Assembly: GCA_024743195.1 (NCBI GenBank)
Contig: JANSXE010000009.1
Coordinates: 1 to 64,000, forward strand
Direction: 5' to 3'
Length of the DNA stretch: 64,000 bases
Origin: Alphaproteobacteria bacterium
Lineage (GTDB): Bacteria; Pseudomonadota; Alphaproteobacteria; UBA8366; Aestuariispiraceae
Shown here: one piece after another, positions 53,282 to 61,596 of the stretch
Layout: each line of letters begins with the position of its first letter
How positions within the stretch are numbered: position 1 is the stretch's first letter
The notes under the pieces: generated by a model
Databases searched by the model: none
Told to the model about the DNA's origin: nothing
Seen by the model: only the letters and a program-made list of their open reading frames with translations
Program-made: the position numbers and the translations under genes

Positions 53282-53462
53282 GGCGCCGCGTCTCCTGAGC
53301 TGGATCTCACCATCCCTCGCCGCGGGCGAGCGCCGCGCCGATCCACTGCGCCCCGAACGATACCAGCGCCTCGACGCCGCACAGGCGCGCCTCCGCGGCG
53401 CCGAGCCGTCGGATCGCGACGTCGAGCCGGTCCGGCCGGCCGCTGCGGCTGCATCTGGCCGA

Positions 53463-54497
53463 TCAGGCGGCCTTGCCGAACCGCTCTTCCGCCAGCCTGT
53501 CGGCGGCGACGTGGGTCGGGACGCCTGCCGCGCGCGCGCGCTCGTAGATCGCCGTCAGCGTCTCCGCGATGCGCCCCACATGGGCGAAGGCGGTCTGTTT
53601 GTCGTAGTCCGGCCCCTCGTGGAAGATGTGGATGACGCCGCCGGCGTTGATGACGTAGTCCGGGGCGTAGAGCACGCCCTTGTCCGCCAGCGCCTGACCG
53701 TGCCGGTCTTCGGCCAACTGGTTGTTGGCGGAGCCGGCGACGATGCGCGCCTTGAGCTTCGGGATCGTCTCGTCGTTCAGCACCGCGCCCAGGGCGCAGG
53801 GCGCGAAGACGTCGACGTCTTGAGCGTAAATCTGGTCCAGACCGACCGACTCGGCCCCCAGTTCCGCGCGCGCCCGGGCGAGCGCCGCGTCGTCCATGTC
53901 GCTGACCACCAGGTCGGCGCCGGCCTCGCTCAGCTGCCGCGCAAGGTCGTAGCCGACATGCCCCAAGCCCTGCACCGCAACGCGCAGGCCCTGCAGGCTG
54001 GTGCGGCCCAGCCGCTCCTGCACCGACGCCTTGACGCCGACGAAGCAGCCGAAGGCGGTGGCCGGGGAGGGGTCGAAGCCTTCCCCCTTCACGCCGCGCA
54101 CATGGTCGGTGTGTTTGTGCACCGCCACCATGTCGTCCGGGTTGGTGCCGACATCCTCCGCCACGATGTAGCGACCGCCGAGCCGCTCCACCGCGACGCC
54201 CATGGCCTGCATCAGCTCGGGCGTCTTGTCCGTCTTGGCGTCGCCGATGATCACCGACTTGCCGCCGCCCCAGGGCAGGTCGGCCAAAGCGTTCTTGTAG
54301 GTCATGCCGCGGGCGAGGCGCAGCGCGTCCGCGATCGCCTCCTCCTCCGACCCGTAGGCCCACATCCGGCAGCCGCCGAGCGCGGGGCCGCGATGCGTAT
54401 TGTGGACGGCGATAATCGCCTTGAGCCCGGTCGCCGCGTCGGACGCGAACACGACCTGCTCGTGATCGTCGAAATGCGGGGTGCTGAAGACGGTCAT
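53463..54497 (-). CDS. Glu/Leu/Phe/Val dehydrogenase (leucine dehydrogenase type)
   Basis: NAD-dependent oxidative deamination of a branched-chain or aromatic amino acid; 344 aa, typical. Catalytic lysines lie in GMTYKNALADLPWGGGKSVI (first Lys general acid, second substrate-binding). The NAD fold has VAVQGLGHVGYDLARQL. Also seen: GPALGGCRMW and APDYVINAGGVI. The ATG at 54497 is chosen over a TTG 18 bp upstream. AT-rich sequence around 54550-54590 probably holds its promoter. The same frame stays open for 51 codons after the stop (to 53307) but has no start codon. Confidence 0.93.
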   Translation of the reverse strand: MTVFSTPHFDDHEQVVFASDAATGLKAIIAVHNTHRGPALGGCRMWAYGSEEEAIADALRLARGMTYKNALADLPWGGGKSVIIGDAKTDKTPELMQAMGVAVERLGGRYIVAEDVGTNPDDMVAVHKHTDHVRGVKGEGFDPSPATAFGCFVGVKASVQERLGRTSLQGLRVAVQGLGHVGYDLARQLSEAGADLVVSDMDDAALARARAELGAESVGLDQIYAQDVDVFAPCALGAVLNDETIPKLKARIVAGSANNQLAEDRHGQALADKGVLYAPDYVINAGGVIHIFHEGPDYDKQTAFAHVGRIAETLTAIYERARAAGVPTHVAADRLAEERFGKAA

Positions 54498-54703
54498 GAC
54501 GCGGTAGGCCTCCAAGCTCTCTGGTTTGCTCGCCGACGGCTTCGTCAGCGATGAAATATTATTACTCCCATATAGGGACTAAATCGGCGCGCCGTGAAGA
54601 GGGCTTCTGCGCGCCGGCGCAACTTCGCAGCAATCCTCCGCAAAGCGCCCCGCGGTCCGAAATCTTGCTGCGTCCCCGGCCCGCTTCCGGTAATCGAACA
54701 ACC

Positions 54704-55648
54704 ATGACGCAAACCGGCGAAGCCGCCCCGCGGCGCTCGATTCTCATCGACTGCGATCCGGGCCTCGACGATGCGGCGGCGATCCTGATGGCGCTCGGCG
54801 CGGCCGACCGGCTCGATCTCAAGGCCGTGACCACGGTCGCCGGCAATGTCGGGCTCGAGGCGGTCACGGCGAATGCGCGCGGGCTCCTCGCGCTCGCGGG
54901 GCGCGGCGACGTCCCGGTCTTCGCCGGCTGCCCGCGCCCGCTGATCGCCGGCGATCTGGACGCCGCCCATGTGCACGGATCGGACGGGATCGGGGGCGTC
55001 GCGCTGCCGGCTTCCGACGCGCCGGTCGAGGCGGAGCATGCGGTGAGCGCCCTCGTCCGCCTCGCCCGCGCCGCGCCGCCCGAAGGGCTGACGCTGGTCC
55101 CCATCGGCCCGCTCACCAACATCGCCTGCGCGCTGGTCCAGGCCCCGGACATCGCCCGGCGCATCGATCGGATCGTGCTGATGGGGGGCGTCGCGCTGGG
55201 CGCCGGCAACGTGACCCCGGCGGCGGAGTTCAATTTCGCGACCGACCCGCACGCCGCGCGCATCGTGCTGGAAAGCGGCCTGCCGATCGTCGTGATGGGG
55301 CTCGACGTGACCCGGCAGGCGGTGCTGACGGAAGCGCGGATCGCCCGGCTCGCGGCGCTCGGGACGCCGCCGGCGGCGGCGCTGGCGGCGATGCTCTCCG
55401 CCTATCGCGGGCGCACCGGGAAGGCGGTGCTGCACGATCCCTGCACCATCGCCTATCTTCTGGCGCCCGGGCTGTTCGAGGGACGCACGCTCGCCGCGAC
55501 GGTCGAGACGGCCTCGCCGCTTTCGATGGGCCGGCTGGTCGCGGACTGGAACGGCGTCACCGATGCGCCGCAGCGGGCGACGATCATGACCGGTCTCGAC
55601 GCCGAGGGCTTCTACGATCTGTTGACCGACTGCGTAGGCCGTCTTTAG
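54704..55648 (+). CDS. Inosine-uridine preferring nucleoside hydrolase
   Basis: Cleaves ribonucleosides to base and ribose; 314 aa, the family norm. The calcium site DCDPGLDDAAAIL is diagnostic, and HGSDGIGG, PIGPLTNIA and FNFATDPHAARIVL follow in the expected order. The ATG at 54704 gives the standard N-terminus; the longer upstream frame is spurious. The TAG stop is the first three bases of the MITE-like element, so the insertion defines the C-terminus VGRL. Confidence 0.93.
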   Translation: MTQTGEAAPRRSILIDCDPGLDDAAAILMALGAADRLDLKAVTTVAGNVGLEAVTANARGLLALAGRGDVPVFAGCPRPLIAGDLDAAHVHGSDGIGGVALPASDAPVEAEHAVSALVRLARAAPPEGLTLVPIGPLTNIACALVQAPDIARRIDRIVLMGGVALGAGNVTPAAEFNFATDPHAARIVLESGLPIVVMGLDVTRQAVLTEARIARLAALGTPPAAALAAMLSAYRGRTGKAVLHDPCTIAYLLAPGLFEGRTLAATVETASPLSMGRLVADWNGVTDAPQRATIMTGLDAEGFYDLLTDCVGRL

Positions 55649-55949
55649 AGCCTGATGATATCATCCGGACCCACCTGAGACGCCGCTTTCGGTTTCCTGG
55701 CTAGGAGCGGCGCGCCCCGCCGTCTCCTTGGGCGATGCGGGACATCGCAAGCGCGACGCGACGACGACCCCACCCGCTTCGAAGGGGGAGCCGAAAGCGG
55801 CGCCTTCGGTCGGTTTTCCGGGCCCCCGGACCGCCCAAACGCCCTGGGGAGGCCGCTTGACGATGAACCACATCGCCTGCACGGCCTCTCCTAGCCGGAA
55901 ACCCGGAAAACCGATCTCAGGTGGGTCTGTTTGATATCATCAGGCTCTA
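55646..55949. mobile_element. 304-bp MITE-like element with 35-bp terminal inverted repeats
   Basis: Ends 55646-55680 and 55915-55949 are inverted copies identical at 31 of 35 positions: TAGAGCCTGATGATATCA, a 4-bp mismatch, then GACCCACCTGAGA. Similarity continues inward (GGCTAGGAG against CTCCTAGCC). TA flanks both ends, consistent with a TA target duplication as in IS630/mariner or the TA-targeting subgroups of IS5. No transposase frame is inside, so it is non-autonomous. It lies exactly between two convergent genes. Confidence 0.85.
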
Positions 55950-56546
55950 GCCGGCGCCCAAACGCTCCGCCACGAAATCCAGCCGGTCCTGGCCCCAGAA
56001 GGGCTCGCCGTCGACCGCGTACCAGGGGACCCCGAAGCAGCCGGCGGCGAGCGCGCGTTCGCCGTTCTCCGCGAGCATCGCCTCGGCCGCGTCGCCCGTG
56101 CTGTCCGCAACCAAGCCCGCGCCGTCGAGACCCATCTCGTCCGCGATGCGCGCGAGCGTCGCCGGGTCCGCGATGTCCTCCTCGCGCCGCCAGACGCCGC
56201 TCATGATCCGCTCCGACAGCGGGCCGGCGTCCGCGCCCCGGCTGACCGCCAGCGCGACGAGCCGCCCGGCCGGCTTGTCGTCGACCGGGAAGTGCTTCGG
56301 CTCGGCGTTGATCTCCAGCCCGAGCCGCGCGGGCCAGCGCTTCAGCTCCGCCATGCGGTAGGCGCGCCGCTCCGGCGGGCGCTTGGCGAGCGGCAGGCCG
56401 CCGGTCTTCGCAAAGATGTCCGCGACCGAGACGGGGCGGTAGTCGATCGCGGCGCCGGCGGTTTCCGCAATCTCCATCAGGCGGCGGTGGCCCAGGAAGC
56501 TCCAGGGCGAAGCGTGGCTGTAGAAATAGGCGACGGTGCGGCTCAT
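55947..56546 (-). CDS. 2-hydroxychromene-2-carboxylate isomerase-like (DsbA-fold, kappa-GST)
   Basis: 199-aa thioredoxin-fold protein. The start SRTVAYFYSHASPWSFLGHRR with the catalytic Ser region, ERRAYRMAELKRWPARLG, and the cis-Pro motif GCFGVPWYAVDGEPFWGQDRLDFV are family hallmarks. Known members isomerise hydroxychromene carboxylates in naphthalene breakdown using glutathione; most genomic copies have unknown substrates. The start has GGAGGAGAGG upstream. Its TAG stop lies in the terminal repeat of the MITE-like element. Confidence 0.9.
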   Translation of the reverse strand: MSRTVAYFYSHASPWSFLGHRRLMEIAETAGAAIDYRPVSVADIFAKTGGLPLAKRPPERRAYRMAELKRWPARLGLEINAEPKHFPVDDKPAGRLVALAVSRGADAGPLSERIMSGVWRREEDIADPATLARIADEMGLDGAGLVADSTGDAAEAMLAENGERALAAGCFGVPWYAVDGEPFWGQDRLDFVAERLGAG

Positions 56547-56568
56547 GACGATGCCTCTCCTCCTGCGA

Positions 56569-57273
56569 TCAGCCGCCCGCGTCCTCGCAGAGCGCGAGAT
56601 AGGCGGCGGCGAGGCCGGCGGTCTCCGCATCCGGCCGGTTGTCGATTGCCGCCGGCCGGAAGCGGCGCTGGAAGGCCGCGACGGCCCGTTCGGCCGCCGG
56701 ATCGTAGCCGATCCGCGTCAGCAGGTCGCGCAGATCCTCAGGGGAGGCGGCGGCCGGCGCCGGGGGCCAGAGGCCGACGCCCGCCGCCGCCAACTCGCGC
56801 CAGGGAAACAGCTCGCCCGGGTCCAGCTTGCGGTCCGGCGCCACGTCCGAATGCGCCAACAGGTTGCGCGCCGGGATCGGCCGGCGGGCCAGGATCTCCC
56901 GGCAGAGCGCCGTCAGCGCCGCGATCTGCGCCGCCGGGAAGGGTCGGTAGCCCAGCCGATGGCCGGGATTCTGCAACTCGACGCCGATCGAGCGGGAGTT
57001 GACGTCGCTCTGGCCGCGCCACTGGGCGAGGCCGGCGTGCCAGGCCCGATCCGACTCCGCGACGAGCCGATAGACGGCGCCGTCCTCGTCGATCAGGTAA
57101 TGCGCGCTGACCTCGGCCTCGGGATCGCACAGCCGCTCCAATGCGGCGTCCGCGCTCTCCATGTCGGTGTAGTGCAAGAGCAGCATGTCGATCGGCTGGC
57201 CCGCGCCGTCGGGGCCGGGCCGGCGCGGCCCGCAATTGGGGCTCGGGCGCTCGATGACGGCCGGCGGCGTCAT
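56569..57273 (-). CDS. N-acetylmuramoyl-L-alanine amidase (AmiD type)
   Basis: Peptidoglycan-recycling amidase of 234 aa. Zinc ligands fit LLLHYTDM (His) and LLAHSDVAPDRKLDPG (His and Asp), and the catalytic Glu fits SIGVELQNPG. The C-terminal about 70 residues look like a peptidoglycan-binding helix bundle (LRDLLTRIGYDPA, then AVAAFQRRFRP). There is no signal peptide, so it may act in the cytoplasm on recycled muropeptides (AmpD-like) or use another export route. It starts 4 bp after the DjlA-type gene. Confidence 0.92.
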   Translation of the reverse strand: MTPPAVIERPSPNCGPRRPGPDGAGQPIDMLLLHYTDMESADAALERLCDPEAEVSAHYLIDEDGAVYRLVAESDRAWHAGLAQWRGQSDVNSRSIGVELQNPGHRLGYRPFPAAQIAALTALCREILARRPIPARNLLAHSDVAPDRKLDPGELFPWRELAAAGVGLWPPAPAAASPEDLRDLLTRIGYDPAAERAVAAFQRRFRPAAIDNRPDAETAGLAAAYLALCEDAGG

Positions 57274-57277
57274 CGGA

Positions 57278-58015
57278 TCAGAACCCGCGCTCGCGCCGGA
57301 TCGTCTCGTAGGCGGCGTTGATCGCGGCGACCTTCTCGTTCGCCACCTTGATGAATTCCTCCGGCATGCCCTTGGCGATCAGCTTGTCCGGATGGTGCTC
57401 GACCACGAGGCGGCGGTGGGCGCGCTTGATCTCTTCCGGCTCGGCCTCGCGGGCGACGCCGAGGATCCTGTACGGATCGGCCGCGTCGCCGCTCGCCTGA
57501 AGCTGGGTCACGCGCTCGAAGGTCGCCTCGTCGAAGCCGAAGATGTCGGCGACCCGGCGCAGATAGTCGAGCTCGTCCGGATGGATCCGATCGTCGGCCC
57601 GCGCGATGTGGGCGAGGCACCAGAGCAGTTCTTCCAGAACTTCCGGCGCGCCCTTGAACATGCCGGCGACCTGACGGGCGTAGGGTTCGAACCCGCGCGC
57701 GTCCTTGCGCGCCTGATTGAAGATCCGGCTGACGTTCTTCATCTCGTCCGGCGGGACCTGGAAGACGTCCTTGAAGGCGCGCACCTCGTCCGGCGTCACC
57801 TGGCCGTCGGCCTTGGCCATTTTGGCGCCCAGCACGATGACGGCGATGGTGAAGCCGATGGAGCGCTTGGCCCGCTCCGGATCCGGCTCCTCGCCCTCGC
57901 GCTCGCGATAGTACTTGTCGACGAAATGGCCGCCTACCGCGCCGATCAGCATCCCGATCGGCCCGCCCATGGCGAGCCCGGCCGCCCCGCCGACGATCTT
58001 CCCCCAGATGCTCAT
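57278..58015 (-). CDS. djlA: DjlA-like TerB/J-domain co-chaperone
   Basis: 245-aa protein. A glycine-rich N-terminal helix (GKIVGGAAGLAMGGPIGMLIGAVGGHFVDK) probably enters the membrane, as in DjlA. A TerB-like helical domain occupies about residues 45-165, and the C-terminal J domain (DPYRILGVAREAEPEEIKRAHRRL, then HHPDK) stimulates DnaK. The expected length and order are complete. It is followed at 4 bp by the peptidoglycan amidase, and that pairing recurs in alphaproteobacteria. Confidence 0.92.
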   Translation of the reverse strand: MSIWGKIVGGAAGLAMGGPIGMLIGAVGGHFVDKYYREREGEEPDPERAKRSIGFTIAVIVLGAKMAKADGQVTPDEVRAFKDVFQVPPDEMKNVSRIFNQARKDARGFEPYARQVAGMFKGAPEVLEELLWCLAHIARADDRIHPDELDYLRRVADIFGFDEATFERVTQLQASGDAADPYRILGVAREAEPEEIKRAHRRLVVEHHPDKLIAKGMPEEFIKVANEKVAAINAAYETIRRERGF

Positions 58016-58104
58016 GAACGCGCCGCGGAAGCCTCCCTCAGACCCTCAAGGGTGTAGCCGATCGGTGCGGTTAAGGCCAGTCCGCACGGCGCGCGCCGGG
58101 CGGG

Positions 58105-58965
58105 TCAATGGGTCGCGGGGGCGTCGCGCGCCAGGCTGGGTTTGGGGCTGGGTTTGGGGCTGGGTTTGGGGCTGGGTTCGGGGCTGGGTTCGGGGCTGCG
58201 TTCGGGGCCGCGCTCCGGCGCCGGACCGATGCGCCCGACGCCGGGTAGCTTCAGGTTCAGGTCGTCCGGATCGATCCCGAACGTCATGCCGGCGAGATTG
58301 ACCTCGAGCCCTTCCTCAAGCGCCGCCGTCAGGCCGATCAGCCCGAAGAGCGAGACCTGCCACCCGGTCCCGCTGACCGCCGGCGCGGCGATCCGCTCGC
58401 CCAGATAGTCCTTGCCGATCGCCGTCGGCGGCAGGTCGAGCGCGAGCGCCGGAACCTCCCGCGCCACCCAGGCGGTGAAGGTGTTGCTGTTCGGCCCGGG
58501 CCAGACGCGATAGGTGCGGGCGTAGGGATAGGCGTCGATGGCGGCCAGGATGTCCGGGATCGCCGCGGCGGCGGCCGGTCCCTCAAGATGGGCGAGCAGC
58601 GACGGCTCCGCCCCGAACCAGCGCCGGTCGGGCGCATTGCCGTAGGTCGCGATCGCGTTCCCGCCATAGCGCGCCCGCCAGCCGATCACATGGTAGCTGG
58701 TGAAGGCCGCTGCGCCTTCCGGCTTGACCGAGATCCAGCTGTGCACCCCGAAGGCCCCGCGCCAGCCGAAGGCGCGCGCCGCGTAGACCTGGACGATGGC
58801 CTGGGGATTGGCCGCCGGATCGGGCGCGATCCCGACCGGCGCGTTGGAGGCGGTGCGCCAATCCGCCCCTTCCGTCCGGCCGATCGCGAGCATCAGCATC
58901 GGCCCGGCCAGCAGCAGGGCGAGGAGCGCGACCGCGCGCAGCGTCAGGTTGCGGGTTCTGGCCAT
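58105..58965 (-). CDS. DUF3750 family protein with PEPSPKPS repeat tail
   Basis: 286-aa protein with one N-terminal helix (LTLRAVALLALLLAGPMLMLAIG) that anchors or exports it. The core shows the DUF3750 pattern: QVYAARAFGWRGAFGVHSWISVKPEGA, YHVIGWRARYGG, YPYARTYRVWPGPNSNTFTAWVAREVP and the TGWQVSLFGLIGLTAALEEGLEVN ending. Function is unknown; the His/Cys-free core resembles NlpC/P60-like folds in layout, which is speculation. The last about 30 residues are PSPEPSPKPS repeats. I chose the ATG at 58965; frames further upstream belong to no family. Confidence 0.85.
   Translation of the reverse strand: MARTRNLTLRAVALLALLLAGPMLMLAIGRTEGADWRTASNAPVGIAPDPAANPQAIVQVYAARAFGWRGAFGVHSWISVKPEGAAAFTSYHVIGWRARYGGNAIATYGNAPDRRWFGAEPSLLAHLEGPAAAAAIPDILAAIDAYPYARTYRVWPGPNSNTFTAWVAREVPALALDLPPTAIGKDYLGERIAAPAVSGTGWQVSLFGLIGLTAALEEGLEVNLAGMTFGIDPDDLNLKLPGVGRIGPAPERGPERSPEPSPEPSPKPSPKPSPKPSLARDAPATH
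58134..58205 (+). repeat. Six 12-bp G-rich tandem repeats (quadruplex-forming potential)
   Basis: Units GGCTGGGTTTGG (three copies), GGCTGGGTTCGG (two) and GGCTGCGTTCGG (one) run head to tail. The reverse strand codes the PSPKPSPEPS tail of the DUF3750 protein. Regular runs of three or four G on the forward strand could fold into G-quadruplexes. Confidence 0.85.
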
Positions 58966-59026
58966 CGGACAGCAAGATGGCGGCGAATCGCGTCGAGAAA
59001 AGGGCGCCGTCGCGGCGGGCGTCGGC

Positions 59027-59704
59027 TCACGCGTCCTGATCCACCAGCCGGACGGAGCGCACCACCGTCTCCGCCTGACCGGGCGTGAAGGCGTCGCCGG
59101 CGGGCGCGCAATAGTAGCCGGCGACCCGGCGCAGCGCCTCGCCCGGGTTGGGGCCGATCCCCTGCTGGAACAGGACGCAGAGCTGGCCGCCGGCTTCGAA
59201 TCGCCGCCAGAGCACCTCGCCCAGCGCGTTGCGCGACTGGTAGAGGGTCCCGAAGGCGACGTTCTTGAGCAGCAGGTCGGGCCACAGCCGGATCGCCTCG
59301 CGCATGTCGCTCGGATAGTCGATTTCGCGCCCGTTGGTGCGACTCTGCACCACGATGGAGGCGTGCACGCCGGCGGCGTCGGCGGTGCGCCAGACGCGGC
59401 GGCGCTCGAAGATCGCCTCGTCCTCGTTGATCCGGGTCGACAACAGGCTGGAAGCGTCCGCCAGCGTGGGCACATCGAAGCGCATGACGGTGGCCGGGGG
59501 CGCGCGCGGATCGTCCTCGTCCACCGACTGGAAGAGGTGCTCGTCGGGCGTGAGCGCGTCGAGCCCGATCCCGCCGTCGAGCCCCACCGCGTCGCACCCG
59601 GCCGCAAACCCGCCGACGAGGGCGATCGCGAACAGCCGCGCGACGGCGGGCTTGCGGCCGGGCTTGCAGTGGGGCGTGCGGCGGCGCGGTTGGGCCTTGT
59701 CCAT
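59027..59704 (-). CDS. Predicted lipoprotein of unknown function
   Basis: 225-aa protein I do not recognise. The ATG at 59704 has GGGAG 6 nt upstream. An Arg/Lys-rich start and hydrophobic stretch end in AAGC with a likely lipidated Cys37. The mature part is soluble, with conserved-looking segments FQSVDEDDPRAPPATVMRFDVPTL, RRRVWRTADAAGVHASIVVQSR and FAGGQLCVLFQQG-like text near the C-terminus, and two further cysteines (CVLF, YYC). It is divergent from mipZ with a 169-bp shared spacer. Confidence 0.7.
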   Translation of the reverse strand: MDKAQPRRRTPHCKPGRKPAVARLFAIALVGGFAAGCDAVGLDGGIGLDALTPDEHLFQSVDEDDPRAPPATVMRFDVPTLADASSLLSTRINEDEAIFERRRVWRTADAAGVHASIVVQSRTNGREIDYPSDMREAIRLWPDLLLKNVAFGTLYQSRNALGEVLWRRFEAGGQLCVLFQQGIGPNPGEALRRVAGYYCAPAGDAFTPGQAETVVRSVRLVDQDA

Positions 59705-59873
59705 GGGGGCTCCCTGGATATGCTGCATGTGCGAAGGACTGGCCGACGGCCCGCGCCGGATCCCGTCCCCCGCTGACAAGACCGCTAGAATCGCCGAAAA
59801 GACCGCTGTGATAAAGAGGCCTGCCGCCTCCCGGCCCGTCGATCATGCGGGCCCTTCACCGAAACGGACCGAG

Positions 59874-60755
59874 ATGCAGGACCAGACGATCGCCTCCGAC
59901 CCCGCCCGACCGGACGGCTCCGCCCAGCCGGCGGCGAAGCGCGCGCATGTCATCGTGGTGGGCAATCAGAAGGGCGGCTCCGGCAAATCGACGACGGTCA
60001 TGCATCTTTGCGCCGCGCTCATGGCGTCCGGCGCGAAGGTCGGCTGCCTGGACCTCGACGCCGACCAGGGCACGCTCAGCCGCTATGTCGCCAACCGTGC
60101 GGCCTACGCTCAGGCCAAGGGCCTGCGCCTGCCGATGCCGGTCTTCGAGGCCTTGAGCGCCTCCACGGCGGACCGGCGCGAGACGGCGGAGGCCGAAGAC
60201 CGCGCGGCGGTGGCCGAGGCGGTGGAGCGCCTCGGCGCCGAAACCGATTTCCTGGTCATCGACACGCCGGGCGCCGACAGCAATCTCAGCCGCGTCGGTC
60301 ACTCCTACGCCGACACGCTGATCACGCCGCTCAACGACAGTTTCGTCGATCTGGATGTGCTGGCGTCGATCGATCCGGACACCCACGAGGTCAAACATCC
60401 CAGCCGCTACGCCGAGATGGTGTTCCGCGTGAAGATGGAGAAGGCGCGGCGCGAGCGCGGCAACCGGACCTTCGACTGGATCGTGATGCGCAACCGGCTG
60501 GGGCAGTTGGACAGCAAGAATCAGCGCGCCATGGACCTCGCGCTGGAGCGGCTCGCCAAGCGCATCGGCTTCCGCACCGCCGGCGGCTTCTCGGAGCGGG
60601 TGATTTTCCGAGAGCTGTTCTTGAAGGGGCTCACGCTGCTGGACCTGAAGGCGCGCGGCGCGGATGTGCGCATGAACATGTCCCATCTGGCCGCGCGGCA
60701 GGAGGTGCGCGACCTGATGGCGGAGATCGGTCTGACCGTCGCCCCGCCGGAATAG
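59874..60755 (+). CDS. mipZ: Division-plane positioning ATPase MipZ
   Basis: ParA/MinD-family ATPase of 293 aa that in Caulobacter forms a gradient from the chromosome pole and blocks FtsZ assembly away from midcell. VIVVGNQKGGSGKSTTVMHL holds the deviant Walker A with signature lysine; FLVIDTPGADSNLSR is the Walker B/switch region; TFDWIVMRNRL and FSERVIFRELFLKGLTLLDL are MipZ-specific segments. The start is at 59874 because the upstream extension overlaps the divergent lipoprotein gene. No parB is near, as is usual for mipZ. Confidence 0.95.
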   Translation: MQDQTIASDPARPDGSAQPAAKRAHVIVVGNQKGGSGKSTTVMHLCAALMASGAKVGCLDLDADQGTLSRYVANRAAYAQAKGLRLPMPVFEALSASTADRRETAEAEDRAAVAEAVERLGAETDFLVIDTPGADSNLSRVGHSYADTLITPLNDSFVDLDVLASIDPDTHEVKHPSRYAEMVFRVKMEKARRERGNRTFDWIVMRNRLGQLDSKNQRAMDLALERLAKRIGFRTAGGFSERVIFRELFLKGLTLLDLKARGADVRMNMSHLAARQEVRDLMAEIGLTVAPPE

Positions 60756-60803
60756 ACCGCGGGGCGGGTGACGCGCGCGCGCTTGCGCCCCATATTACGG
60801 CCC

Positions 60804-61550
60804 ATGAGCAAGACCCCGGACAAGAGCCGCGGCGCCCGGACGCCGGCGCCGAACGAGGCCGAGATCGACGCCTTCCTGACCAAGGTGCGCGCCGCGCCGC
60901 CGCCGCAACCGGGAACCGGAAACCGCGGCCGGCTGATCTTCGCGCTGGACGCGACCATGAGTCGCGAGCCCACCTGGGACCGGGCGTGCCAGATCCAGGG
61001 CGAGATGTTCGAGGCCACGCGCGCGATCGGCGGGCTCGACGTGCAGCTCGTCTTCTATCGCGGCTTCGGGGAGTGCAAGGCGGGCAAATGGCAGCCGGAC
61101 GCCGCCGGCCTCGCCCGGTTGATGAGCGGCGTGCGCTGCCTGGGCGGCCAGACGCAGATCGGCAAGGTCCTCAAGCACGCGGAGAAGGCGGCGAAGCGCT
61201 CGCTGGCCGAGGGGCGCAAGGTCGGCGCCATGATCTTCGTCGGCGACGCCTTCGAGGAGGAGATCGACCGGGTCTGCCAGAAGGCGGGGGAGCTGGGCCT
61301 GCTGGGCGTGCCCGTCTTCATGTTCCAGGAAGGGCGCGACCCGATCGCCGAGAAAGCCTTTCGCGAGGTCGCGCGGCTGACCGGGGGCGCCTGGGCGCCG
61401 TTCGACCTGTCGAGCCCGGATCAGTTGAAGCAACTGCTGTCGGCCGTCGCGGTCTATGCGGCCGGCGGCGCGGCCGCGCTGGAGGACTACTCGACGCGCG
61501 CGGGCGGCGAGGCGCGCTTGATCGCGGACCGGCTGAGCGGGCGTCGGTGA
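60804..61550 (+). CDS. VWA-like metal-binding domain protein
   Basis: 248-aa cytoplasmic protein. After a charged Pro-rich N-terminus (about 45 residues), LIFALDATMSREPTWDRA carries a MIDAS-type DxTxS; QTQIGKVLKHAEKAAK holds the following Thr, and MIFVGDAFEE the distal Asp, so a complete von Willebrand factor A site is plausible. VARLTGGAWAPFDLSSPDQLKQLLSAVAVYAAGG at the end is seen in VWA proteins next to mipZ and dnaJ-like genes in alphaproteobacteria. Function is unknown. The ATG at 60804 is chosen over a GTG-like frame start 36 bp upstream. Confidence 0.8.
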   Translation: MSKTPDKSRGARTPAPNEAEIDAFLTKVRAAPPPQPGTGNRGRLIFALDATMSREPTWDRACQIQGEMFEATRAIGGLDVQLVFYRGFGECKAGKWQPDAAGLARLMSGVRCLGGQTQIGKVLKHAEKAAKRSLAEGRKVGAMIFVGDAFEEEIDRVCQKAGELGLLGVPVFMFQEGRDPIAEKAFREVARLTGGAWAPFDLSSPDQLKQLLSAVAVYAAGGAAALEDYSTRAGGEARLIADRLSGRR

Positions 61551-61596
61551 GCGTGGTCGGGGCCTCTGGGGACAGGGTAGGCGGGGCGGTGGCGCG

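Noticed and set aside
55661-55934. Short frames on both strands inside the MITE-like element
   Set aside because: Each is under 75 codons, without RBS or transposase motifs. The element is best read as non-autonomous.
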